In this document: positions 25,227 through 34,060 of the stretch, in pieces | Layout: the number at the start of each line of letters is the position of its first letter | Numbering within the stretch: the first letter of the stretch is position 1 | Assembly: GCF_002414005.1 (NCBI RefSeq) | Contig: NZ_DHYG01000003.1 | Location: forward strand, 9,507 to 73,506 | DNA: 64,000 bases | Source of the DNA: Psychrobacter sp. UBA5136 | GTDB lineage: Bacteria > Pseudomonadota > Gammaproteobacteria > Pseudomonadales > Moraxellaceae | Direction of reading: 5' to 3' | Notes under the pieces: generated by a model | What the model was told of the DNA's origin: nothing | Database searches by the model: none | What the model saw: only the letters and a program-made list of their open reading frames with translations | Program-made: the position numbers and the translations under genes

Positions 25227-28200
25227 ATGTTGACCAAAAATTCCCCGCCAAATAAGCCCTCGGATGAAGATCCAGCAGAGCGTGATGCCCGCGCCGTCAG
25301 ACACTGGTATCCATTGTCTTTTTTGCTCAAATTAACGGTACTTATTCTTATTGTACTGGCGATTATGTTTGCCATATTTTTATACGCGGTCGGTACTGAA
25401 TCGGGCACAAAATTCATTTTAGAAAAAATCAGCGCTGAGACGGGTATCGGGTTTAAATATGGCCGTGGCAATCTGCGCGATGGTATTTGGGTCAGCGATA
25501 TCGATATCAATGCCAACGAAGACCTTGAGATATTGGTCGATAAAGCCTATGTCAAAATAGGCTGGCGTGCGATATTTGCTAAAGAAGTGCATCTTCGCGA
25601 TGCTGATATTCAAACCATTGAGATTATCAATAATAAGCCGCCAACGGGCGAGCCGTACGATTATCGTACCCTTAGTTTGCCGGTTAACCTGCGCTTTGAT
25701 CAGGCAAAAGTAAAAACCATCATTTATAAACAAGTGACCAAAGACCCTATCGTCGTGCATGATATCGAAGCGCGAGATTTGACTTGGGTGGGTAGCGTGG
25801 TGAATGTCGGGCGCGGCAAATTGCAGTATGCTGATATTGTTAAAGTCAGCGCTTTAACAGGTCAGGCGGATTTACAAGGCGACTATCCTTTAGATTTAAG
25901 CGCCATCGTCGAGGTGAGTGCACTAGAAAAAGCCTATATTGACCCACTCAATATCACCGCAACGGGTACGCTTAAACGCACCATAGGTAAAGTACGTAGC
26001 CGCTATAATGACAGCGATGTCAGCGGTGATTTTGTCGTACAAGGCTTGGATAAAGATTCGCCGTTTCAAGCGAAGCTAGAATGGGATGATATTTTGATTC
26101 CTTATGCTGACAGCCAAAATATCCACCTAAAAAGTGGTGTGGCGACGGCATCGGGCGTCATCTCAGAGATACGTCTGCGTATCAATAGCGAGCTTACCGC
26201 CAAAGACATTCCATCAGGCCACTATCAAGGGCGCGGTATCATCGCCAATAGTCAGCTGCGCGTTGATCGCTTGGAAGCTCAGGTGCCAGCGGGCAACTTG
26301 ATATTGCAAGGTATCTTAGACTGGCAAAACAGCTTTGATGCCAAAGTGCGCGCTACTGGTACCAATTTTGATATTCGTCGCGCCATTCCTAACCAATATG
26401 CCGATTTTAAAGCTTATGCACCGCAAAAGCTTAATGGCCGCTTATCAGTGCATTATCAGCATAAAAACAAGGCTGGCAATCTAGAGATGGATGCAGATTT
26501 GCGTCAGCGCGATGGCGAGCACGTAAATGCCAATATCGTTCGCGGCAAAACGCTTACGCGTGGCCGAAGCGCAAAATCCAAACAAGTCGCGCCTTTTTAT
26601 ATCGATGCCAAATGGCAAAACCTTGTGCGCCGAAATGTTCCCAATATCGGCAATATTGACAGCCCAAGCGGACAAGCGGATGTCATCATTCGCGGCTCAA
26701 ACTTATCGGTCGATGGCAAGGCAGTCATTAACGAGCTAAATGCGGCGCCCAAAGGCAACTACGATGTGCGTGTACGTAAAGCAGGCGATGTCATCAATAT
26801 CAACCGCCTGAACTATAAAGGCATCGTCGGCGATTTATCGGGCACGGGACAAATACAACTGGCCAGCAAAAAACGTCCGCTAACGTGGCAAATTGATGCG
26901 CGTACCACGGGTTTATTACCCAAAAAATATCGCAGTGATTTGCCGCTTGAGCGCCTAACAGGGCATATCAGTGCGCGCGGGCGTATGCTCAATATTAGTA
27001 AAAATCGCATCAAAGGTCAGCGCCATATTATTAGTTTTAAAAATACAGACCTGCAAGCAAACCTTGATGCCAGTCAAGATAGCCGTGCTATTGGTATCAC
27101 GGGCGGCGGAGATGCCAGCGTCGATATTATCGGCGGTGAGCTATCTGTTTTTGATGCGCGTTTTGATGGACACATTGATACCGCTGACGTGCCAAAAGGG
27201 CGCTTAGCGCTTGATGCTGCTGGTACGCCAAAGCTGATTCGTATTCGTAAGCTTAACTATAATGGTGAAGCGGGCGCAGTAAAAGCTCATGGCGTTATTG
27301 ACCTACGTCAAAACATCGGCTGGACCGTCGATGGCCGCTTTGACAAATTTAACCTTGGCTATTTTTTACCTAATAATGCGGCCATTATCACGGGTGATTT
27401 AAAAACCAGCGGCGTGTGGCAAACCGCACCAAAAAACAATACTAATGCTAAAGGGCAACTTAAAAACTTTGCGGTAAATTTTGATGGCGTATTAGACGCT
27501 GAGCAATTGCCAGCTGGCAAACTGACCATCGATGCCAGTGGTGATGCGCAGCTAATCCGTATCAAGCGTCTTCGCCATGTGGGCGCGGCAGGTAGCATCG
27601 ATGCCAGCGGTACGGTGGATGTGCGTAAAGGCATCGCGTGGGATATCAAGGCGGTGATGAATCGCTTTAACTTGGGCTATTTCTTTAAAGACATCCCAAG
27701 TACCATCACTGGCAGCATCGATACCGATGGGCGTTGGAGCGATAATCAGCAAACCATTAATATCAAACAAGTCAATCTAAGTGGCATGTTAAAAGGCCAG
27801 CCGCTCAGTGCGAAAGGCAGTTTGACGGCGAAGATGCATCTGCCAAAAGACTTGACCAGTTATTTTAAACGCTTACAAGCCCAAGACGCACAGGCGCAAT
27901 ATAAGCAAGTTAACGCCTTAATCGACAGCTTAAATGCCAATAACTTGGTACTGCGCTGGGGCGATAATTATCTCACCGCCAATGGTAATGCCAGACAGCT
28001 ACAAGCTAAGGTTAATATCACCAGTCTTGATCAGCTCTCAGACAAGCTTGCTGGCAAAGTGACGGGCGGTGTCACCTTATCGCAGCCAGCAGGACAGGCG
28101 CTACCGACGATTTATATTGATTTGGTTGGTGAACGCCTTGCGTTGCCGGGCTTTATTTTGCGTCAAGGTCGTATTCGCGGTAAGCTGGTCAATTTGGCCA

Positions 28201-30236
28201 ACAGCCCAAGTCAGCTTATTATCAGCGCTGAAGGGTTGGATGCGGCGGGGCAAAGTTTTAAAAAGGTCTATGCAACCTTTAACGGCACAGAGCAGGCGCA
28301 CGTCGTCAATCTTGAGGTGGCGAATGATGAGCTGGCTATCGCAGCGAGGCTTAAAGGCGGTTTTAATCGCGATAGGCTCAGTTGGTCAGGCGTCATCGGT
28401 AAAGGCCGAATCAAATCCAAATATGCGACGTTAAACCAACTACAGCCTGCGCAATTGATTGTCAATTTACCCAAAAAACAAGGTAAAAATTCAACCGACT
28501 TAAAAGTGCAATTAGCCGCTCACTGTTGGCAAGCGACCGACCAAACGGGCAAGCTGTGTTTACGTGAAAACTTAATTGCCTCACCAGCCAGCGGTCAGGT
28601 CAATTTGGCTGTACAAAATTTGGATACCTCGCTATTCTCAGTCTTTTTACCAAAAGACATCGATTGGCAAGCCAAGATTAATGGTAAAGCGATCGTCGGT
28701 TGGCAACGCGGTCGTCCGCCGACGATTAATACCACGCTGTATTCTGACAACGGCAAAATCGGCTTGATTCAAGATGGTGATAGTGAGCCCGTCACTTTGC
28801 CTTATAAGCGCGTGTCCGTGATTGCTTTGTCGGTTCCTGAAGGTATCAAGCTGCGTACGGATATTAATACCGGCCGCGGTGCGCGTGGCTATGCCGAAGT
28901 CATCGTGAACCCTTATAAAACGCCAAAACCAATCTCGGGTGCACTGGTGCTTAACGAGCTTAATTTGGTGATATTTAAGCCATTCTTCCCTGGTATGCGG
29001 GTGCTAGAAGGCAATATCACCATGGCAGGGGGTTTAGGTGGTACGCTCGATAAGCCGCAGTTTTATGGCGATGTTAAGCTGGCTGACGGCCGTATTGCGA
29101 TGCTTGATTTGCCCATCAACTTAACCAAGGTCAATGCGGATGCTAAAATTCGCGGCACGCAGGCGACCATTGCTGGCAAGTTTAATAGCGGTACGGGCAC
29201 AGGCACGCTGACGGGTACGGTCAATTGGCAACAAAAATTGCAGGCTAAATTAAGCATTATTGGCGAGCGTTTGATATTAACCCAGCCGCCATTGTTGGTC
29301 GCTGAGATTAATCCTGATATTGACATCATCGTGCGCCCAGGCGACCGTTATGTCAATATTACCGGTGCCGTCAGCGTGCCGTCAGCGACCATTCGTCCAC
29401 CAGAAGCCAGTGAAGACATCATTACCCAAACCGAAGACGCTGTCGTGCTCGATCGCCGTTTAATTGGTAATATTGACGAGGTTTTGGCCATCTCAAAACC
29501 TTGGTCAATCAACGCCGATATTGGTGTTGACTTGGGCGACGATATCAATTTCCGTGGTTTTGGGGCAGTGATTCCTTTAGCAGGCGCAATTAATGTCACG
29601 CAAAGCGGCACTGGCGTCATGCGCGCCAAAGGCGTCGTGCAGGTGTCTCGTCGTACCAATGTCAACATCTTTGGTCAGAGCCTAGAGCTTAATTATGGTC
29701 AAGTGCGCTTTAACGGCAATGTGATGAAACCCAATCTGAGCATTGAGGCGGTGAAAACCATTAGTGGTAAAACGGTCGGCGTGCGCGTGAAAGGCAATAC
29801 AGAAAATCCAAACATCATTGTCTTTAATAATGCTGGGCTCACCCAGCAGCAAGCGATGAATGCCTTGGTAACGGGCCGTATTAATAATAAGAGCGCCACC
29901 CAAATCAGTGAGCAAGGCTTTAAATCACAGGTCACCAATAATCTGGCGGCAGCAGGTTTAAGCTTTGGACTCAGTGGCACACGTAATCTGACCAATCAGA
30001 TAGGTCAAGCGTTTGGCTTTCAAAGTTTGACGGTTGATGCCTCGGGAAGTAGTGAGGATACCAACGTCAACGTCACCGGTTATGTGACCCCTGACTTATA
30101 TATTCGCTACGGGGTTGGTGTGTTTAATGCCCAAAACAGCCTATCTGTCCGTTATCAGCTGACGCGCCGGATTTATGTGGAAGCAACCTCAGCGGCGGAA
30201 AATGCGGTGGACGTGGTCTACAGTTGGCAATTCTAG
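25227..30236 (+). CDS. tamB: Translocation and assembly module inner-membrane protein TamB
   Basis: TamB is a very long periplasm-spanning protein of the AsmA/VPS13-like bridge class that works with TamA and in phospholipid transport to the outer membrane. The 1669-residue product has one N-terminal membrane helix (about 30-58, SFLLKLTVLILIVLAIMFAIF) and then repeated beta-rich segments. It ends with the conserved TamB (DUF490) domain: INVTQSGTGVMRAKGVVQVSRR, VNIFGQSLELNYGQVRF, ALVTGR, and a barrel-like C-terminus ending in YSWQF. Residues of about 646-750 and 751-855 are an evident internal duplication. The ribosome site is weak. A terminator follows the stop. Confidence 0.95.
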   Translation: MLTKNSPPNKPSDEDPAERDARAVRHWYPLSFLLKLTVLILIVLAIMFAIFLYAVGTESGTKFILEKISAETGIGFKYGRGNLRDGIWVSDIDINANEDLEILVDKAYVKIGWRAIFAKEVHLRDADIQTIEIINNKPPTGEPYDYRTLSLPVNLRFDQAKVKTIIYKQVTKDPIVVHDIEARDLTWVGSVVNVGRGKLQYADIVKVSALTGQADLQGDYPLDLSAIVEVSALEKAYIDPLNITATGTLKRTIGKVRSRYNDSDVSGDFVVQGLDKDSPFQAKLEWDDILIPYADSQNIHLKSGVATASGVISEIRLRINSELTAKDIPSGHYQGRGIIANSQLRVDRLEAQVPAGNLILQGILDWQNSFDAKVRATGTNFDIRRAIPNQYADFKAYAPQKLNGRLSVHYQHKNKAGNLEMDADLRQRDGEHVNANIVRGKTLTRGRSAKSKQVAPFYIDAKWQNLVRRNVPNIGNIDSPSGQADVIIRGSNLSVDGKAVINELNAAPKGNYDVRVRKAGDVININRLNYKGIVGDLSGTGQIQLASKKRPLTWQIDARTTGLLPKKYRSDLPLERLTGHISARGRMLNISKNRIKGQRHIISFKNTDLQANLDASQDSRAIGITGGGDASVDIIGGELSVFDARFDGHIDTADVPKGRLALDAAGTPKLIRIRKLNYNGEAGAVKAHGVIDLRQNIGWTVDGRFDKFNLGYFLPNNAAIITGDLKTSGVWQTAPKNNTNAKGQLKNFAVNFDGVLDAEQLPAGKLTIDASGDAQLIRIKRLRHVGAAGSIDASGTVDVRKGIAWDIKAVMNRFNLGYFFKDIPSTITGSIDTDGRWSDNQQTINIKQVNLSGMLKGQPLSAKGSLTAKMHLPKDLTSYFKRLQAQDAQAQYKQVNALIDSLNANNLVLRWGDNYLTANGNARQLQAKVNITSLDQLSDKLAGKVTGGVTLSQPAGQALPTIYIDLVGERLALPGFILRQGRIRGKLVNLANSPSQLIISAEGLDAAGQSFKKVYATFNGTEQAHVVNLEVANDELAIAARLKGGFNRDRLSWSGVIGKGRIKSKYATLNQLQPAQLIVNLPKKQGKNSTDLKVQLAAHCWQATDQTGKLCLRENLIASPASGQVNLAVQNLDTSLFSVFLPKDIDWQAKINGKAIVGWQRGRPPTINTTLYSDNGKIGLIQDGDSEPVTLPYKRVSVIALSVPEGIKLRTDINTGRGARGYAEVIVNPYKTPKPISGALVLNELNLVIFKPFFPGMRVLEGNITMAGGLGGTLDKPQFYGDVKLADGRIAMLDLPINLTKVNADAKIRGTQATIAGKFNSGTGTGTLTGTVNWQQKLQAKLSIIGERLILTQPPLLVAEINPDIDIIVRPGDRYVNITGAVSVPSATIRPPEASEDIITQTEDAVVLDRRLIGNIDEVLAISKPWSINADIGVDLGDDINFRGFGAVIPLAGAINVTQSGTGVMRAKGVVQVSRRTNVNIFGQSLELNYGQVRFNGNVMKPNLSIEAVKTISGKTVGVRVKGNTENPNIIVFNNAGLTQQQAMNALVTGRINNKSATQISEQGFKSQVTNNLAAAGLSFGLSGTRNLTNQIGQAFGFQSLTVDASGSSEDTNVNVTGYVTPDLYIRYGVGVFNAQNSLSVRYQLTRRIYVEATSAAENAVDVVYSWQF

Positions 30237-30311
30237 TGGTAAAATTTAGCTGTTTTTAGCCATTTAGAAGTTCATCGATTGAATTGAGGACACGCTCTAG
30301 TTTGAGTCAAT

Positions 30312-30342
30312 AAAAAACGCCTTTTGAGAAAGGCGTTTTTTT
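30312..30342. terminator. Bidirectional terminator between tamB and hemP
   Basis: A 12-13 bp stem (AAAAACGCCTTT / AAAGGCGTTTTT) with loop TGAG has T-runs on both strands and lies between convergent genes. Confidence 0.93.
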
Positions 30343-30356
30343 ATGAGGTTGGCAGT

Positions 30357-30521
30357 TTATTTGGTTAAAATTAGGCGGTTGTTACGCGTCAAGCGTAAGC
30401 GGTATTCTTCACCTTCGTGCTCGATACGGACCTCTTTAGTTAGCGCAAATAGGTGCTGTGACTGTAGAGTAGGCAAGCGATTTTCGCGGCAGTTTAAGTA
30501 ACGAGAGATGACCATGCTCAT
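30357..30521 (-). CDS. hemP: Hemin uptake protein HemP
   Basis: The 54-residue product carries the HemP/HmuP signature at its C-terminus: EVRIEHEGEEYRLRLTRN followed by RLILTK. HemP proteins are small Fur-linked factors needed for expression or function of haem receptors in several proteobacteria. The ATG at 30521 is chosen because AAGGA lies about nine bases upstream and it sits inside a longer frame without a better start. A Fur-box-like sequence overlaps the predicted promoter. No haem receptor or transporter gene lies nearby in the window. Confidence 0.85.
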   Translation of the reverse strand: MSMVISRYLNCRENRLPTLQSQHLFALTKEVRIEHEGEEYRLRLTRNNRLILTK

Positions 30522-30595
30522 AGTGAATTCCTTTTGGTAAAGTGGACAAAGCAGCGTAGTGGTTTTAAACATGTACGGGCTTAAAATAAGCTATT

Positions 30596-30639
30596 AACGA
30601 TAATAATTGTCATTTACATTGATAGTTTTTGCAAGTCAA
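30596..30639 (-). promoter_or_regulatory. Fur box and promoter of hemP
   Basis: GATAATAATTGTC at 30599-30611 differs at one base from the Fur core palindrome GATAAT-n-ATTATC. On the minus strand a TTGACT -35 (30639-30634) and a weak TAAATG -10 (30616-30611) sit against it, so bound Fur would block the promoter. Confidence 0.65.
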
Positions 30640-30757
30640 TTTGCAAAATAAATTGCAATTATTATGTAAACTTATATAAAGCTTTATTTATAAAGGCGGC
30701 AAAGCTATAGCCTAATTTATAACTCAAAACAGCAACTTATTGATAAAGGATACTCGA

Positions 30758-31903
30758 ATGCCCAGCCATTCAAACTCTTCGATTAACAACTCATCAGATA
30801 CAAACAAGGCAAGCACAAATGAAGCGGGCACGGATAAACCAGTGACCATCGTTAATGTCGCGGTGGCGGTTATTTATCATCAGGAGCAGTATTTACTTGG
30901 ATTTAGAAATGCCCTGCAACACCAAGGTAATCGTTACGAATTTGTGGGCGGTAAGATAGATAGCAGTGAAACTGCTCAGCAAGCACTGATACGTGAAGTC
31001 GCTGAAGAGACGGGCATTGATGTTGCCAGTAATACTGCCGTGAAGCTTGGTCGGCTGCATCATGACTATGGCGATAAGCAGGTTTGCTTGCAGGTGTACA
31101 AGGTGGCATTGACAGCAATGCAGTATGAGCAGCATAAAGATTGTGAGCAGGGATTAGAAGGACAAGCACTAACTTGGGTGGATAAATCAAAGCTGCTAGC
31201 GGGAGATTACGCGTTACCAGCCGCTAATAAGACCATTCTTGAATGGCTGCGCTTACCAGAGCAAATAGCCATCACCTATCCGTTAGCCCATTTTAGCGAC
31301 GCGGCTCATCCAGCAGCAGCGTGGTTACAGTATCATGCGGCGCACTTGGCGTATAACGCGTGGGTTTATGTTCGATTAAAAGCCGTAGATGCAGAACATA
31401 CCATCGAGCAGTTGCTGCGTTTACGACCAGATATCCATGCGATTGTGCCTGATGGGTTCCAATACAACGAAACAGATGAGATCATCATACATCATCAAAT
31501 TGTAGCGAAACATTTAACTCACACCGACCTGCTGCAAGGGTTAAGCACTCATTACAGCGATGATAAATCTTACTGCGGTACCTGTGCAAACTATTCTACA
31601 AGCCATCCATTAATCGTAAGTTGTCACGACGCTGAAAGTATCGCTGCCGCTAATAAGCTGGCATACGCGCGTTTAGAGCAGCAATTACCACCCGTTATCG
31701 GTGTTTTTTTGTCGCCTGTTCTAGCCACTCAGAGCCATCCTGAAACGGCTGCGCTTGGTTGGCAAACTTGGGCAGAGCTTGCGACGTTAGCAGATATGCC
31801 AGTGATTGGGTTAGGCGGCCTGTCACCGAAGATGAGTGAGCAAGTAGCGCAGTACGGCGGCGTAGCAGTTGCTGGGATTCGTCAGTTTTTTAGTAAAGTT
31901 TAG
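30758..31903 (+). CDS. Nudix hydrolase (MutT-like) fused to a ThiE-like domain
   Basis: MutT removes 8-oxo-dGTP from the nucleotide pool. The ATG at 30758 is preceded by AAGGA at a good distance; a TTG six codons upstream in the same frame is less likely. After a Ser/Asn-rich leader of about 28 residues comes the Nudix domain, with a complete box (G65...E71...REVAEETG, residues 65-86) and FVGGK. The second half (about 195-381) resembles thiamine-phosphate synthase: VSCHDAESIAAANKL, FLSPVL..SHPE..ALGW and PVIGLGGL. Fusions of this layout are common in gamma-proteobacteria; the ThiE-like half's activity is unproven. Oddly, the ThiE part contains a CGTC motif. Confidence 0.88.
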   Translation: MPSHSNSSINNSSDTNKASTNEAGTDKPVTIVNVAVAVIYHQEQYLLGFRNALQHQGNRYEFVGGKIDSSETAQQALIREVAEETGIDVASNTAVKLGRLHHDYGDKQVCLQVYKVALTAMQYEQHKDCEQGLEGQALTWVDKSKLLAGDYALPAANKTILEWLRLPEQIAITYPLAHFSDAAHPAAAWLQYHAAHLAYNAWVYVRLKAVDAEHTIEQLLRLRPDIHAIVPDGFQYNETDEIIIHHQIVAKHLTHTDLLQGLSTHYSDDKSYCGTCANYSTSHPLIVSCHDAESIAAANKLAYARLEQQLPPVIGVFLSPVLATQSHPETAALGWQTWAELATLADMPVIGLGGLSPKMSEQVAQYGGVAVAGIRQFFSKV

Positions 31904-32444
31904 GATGACTTTTTTATTATGACAGAGGCGTTTTTAAGCCACCGTTAAACCAGAAGATAAGCCAAGAAATTGAAGAGCAGGACAAAGCTAAAACCAGATG
32001 CGAAGCTACCTACCAGCATGATTTAGAGGATGACAAACCACTGATTTTAAATTTGTTTTTACACTCAGTAACGATGTATTCAACGTCGGCGATAAATATA
32101 GAATTACTTACAAACCGTTGCGTTTTCCTACATTGCGACACTGTTCTTAAAAGACCTTTGCCATTAATATAAATCTGCAAATTATTAAAGGGCGCTGAAA
32201 CAGTTTGTTAAGGGCGATTTATCGAGAAATTATTTATCCAACCACTTCTTATCTATCGTTATGTTATTCATTGCAGCGCCATTTAAAAATTATAGTAAAT
32301 ATGGACTATTACAGTATTTAATTTTCAGTTATCCCTCTTTTATCTCTAAAGTGATTGTTGAGAATTATTTCATACTTAGTTAATCAATACAAAGCTTGAT
32401 ACATGAAGAATTTTTAACGTTCACTATTAATAAATGGTACTCCT
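31904..32444. other. 541-bp intergenic region with possible gene remnant
   Basis: No intact gene is present. Between about 31916 and 32160 two plus-strand frames without start codons read like protein: NQKISQEIEEQDKAKTRC in one and DFKFVFTLSNDVFNVGDKYR in another. They could be frameshifted remnants of one decayed gene, or chance. The remainder, to the lipocalin start, is AT-rich with no clear signal. Confidence 0.3.
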
Positions 32445-33713
32445 ATGAAAACCAATAAGTTACCTAAATCAGCATGGCCTGATTCGCAGGCAGCTGGTTC
32501 TCAATCAAAGCAGACTCGCCAGCCAAGTCAGCATTACCGCGATAAAGATTATTTCAATAAAAGTTATCTCAATACAGATAACGCATCGCAAACAAGTAAT
32601 GCCAGTAATGACGCTAGCTATCACAATGACAGCGATAGCGCTAACGACGTGTCAGTAAACAATTTTGCGCCAGTTAAACCAGCAACAAACAACGAATTTG
32701 GCTATAAAAGCATTAAGAAAAGCATTCCTAAGGCGTCAGAGTCTGCATCGGTTAAGAAAAGCGATAATAACAATAAAGAAGACGCACAAAGCGCTCAAAT
32801 ATTACGCAGCAACGATTCACAAGGTAGCAGTTTACAAGGTAGCTGTTCACAAAATGGCCGTGGATACAAAAAAGCCCATCATTATCAAAAAGTGCAGAAG
32901 ACGACGGATATCAACATTGATGATGCGCTAGATAGCTTAGTTAAAAGCCCTGTCACCTCTGAAGCTTTTGCTGCCTATGAAGCTGAAGACACAGGTCTAA
33001 CAACAATACCAGAACGTGTATTTATGAATGGTCTCATCAAGCATACAGGTATTGCTTTGGCGATTATCATACCGCTGGCGGCGTTTTCAGCGTATGCGGC
33101 AACGCCACCTAGCAACGCAGCGGCTAAAGCTGATGTGACGGCTAATGCGACCATGGATAAAACTACCACCGAGACTTTGTCTCTCAAGCCGAGTGCTATT
33201 ATTCATAAATCTGCCAAAACCCCAACCACAGTCGATCGCGTTGATCTAAAAAAATACGCAGGCACTTGGTATGAAATAGGGCGTTTACCGATGTATTTTC
33301 AGCGTAATTGTGCCAGTGATGTGACGGCAACTTATATTGAAAAAACTGATGGTTCAGGCATAAAGGTGATTAATGAGTGCAAAGCGCAAGACGGCTCAGC
33401 TATTACGGCTGAAGGGTTAGCGAAACCAACAGATGGCACTGGCAGTAAATTAAAGGTTACTTTTTTACCGTCGTGGATTCGCTGGGTGCCCGTCGGCCGT
33501 GCTGATTATTGGGTGCTTGCCCGTGACGCCGATTACAAAACAGCATTGGTAGGCACGCCGGATAAAGACTATTTATGGCTGCTGGCTCGCTCACCAAATG
33601 TAAGCCAAGAAACTTATGCAAAATATCGTCAAATTGCACAAAATCAGGGCTATGATTTAAGAGAATTTAAGCTTACCCCGCAAAGCAATCAGACGGTGAA
33701 GCTGGTGCCTTAA
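32445..33713 (+). CDS. blc: Lipocalin (Blc-like) with long N-terminal extension
   Basis: The C-terminal 175 residues are a bacterial lipocalin. They show the KYAGTWYEIGRLPMYFQ motif (the lipocalin GxWYE), YIEKTDGSGIKVINECK, WVPVGRADYWVLARD and LWLLARSP. Blc proteins bind lysophospholipids or fatty acids in the envelope. The typical length is about 175-180 residues; this frame is 422. The first 190 residues are hydrophilic, Ser/Asn/Lys-rich and low-complexity, followed by a hydrophobic segment (LIKHTGIALAIIIPLAAFSAYA) that looks like an ordinary signal peptide. Translation may instead begin at the ATG near residue 192 (33024). Neither start has a strong ribosome site. No lipobox cysteine is visible. 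Confidence 0.85.
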   Translation: MKTNKLPKSAWPDSQAAGSQSKQTRQPSQHYRDKDYFNKSYLNTDNASQTSNASNDASYHNDSDSANDVSVNNFAPVKPATNNEFGYKSIKKSIPKASESASVKKSDNNNKEDAQSAQILRSNDSQGSSLQGSCSQNGRGYKKAHHYQKVQKTTDINIDDALDSLVKSPVTSEAFAAYEAEDTGLTTIPERVFMNGLIKHTGIALAIIIPLAAFSAYAATPPSNAAAKADVTANATMDKTTTETLSLKPSAIIHKSAKTPTTVDRVDLKKYAGTWYEIGRLPMYFQRNCASDVTATYIEKTDGSGIKVINECKAQDGSAITAEGLAKPTDGTGSKLKVTFLPSWIRWVPVGRADYWVLARDADYKTALVGTPDKDYLWLLARSPNVSQETYAKYRQIAQNQGYDLREFKLTPQSNQTVKLVP

Positions 33714-34060
33714 GGATGTCGTAGCCGTATAAGTGTTTTATATTTAACATATTTTTAGACAGGTTTTAGACAATTAAAAGTGGGTTAGCTGTATAAGCTG
33801 ACTTTATTTTTATTAAGCAACTTATAAAGCCATAAAAAATGTCATAAGTTCGACAAATTTGGTTATCACTAGCAAAATAGGGCGTTTTAGGCTAAAATCT
33901 CCCTTATCTAAATACTGCGACGATAAAAACTGTGACGATAACCACTGCTGTAATAGCCGAGCGTTATCGTTTTAAAATCGTTATCTAAATTAATGATGAC
34001 CTATCTATATTGCTTTCTACTTTACTGATTACCTAATTACTGACCAGAAGGATGTTTCTC
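33714..34060. other. Intergenic region upstream of gap
   Basis: No gene is present. A degenerate 15-bp tandem repeat (33914-33928 / 33929-33943, core ACTG.GACGATAA) and an isolated TAAAAT (33892-33897) are the only features. The gap Shine-Dalgarno lies at the end inside a small GGA hairpin (34046-34059). Confidence 0.45.
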
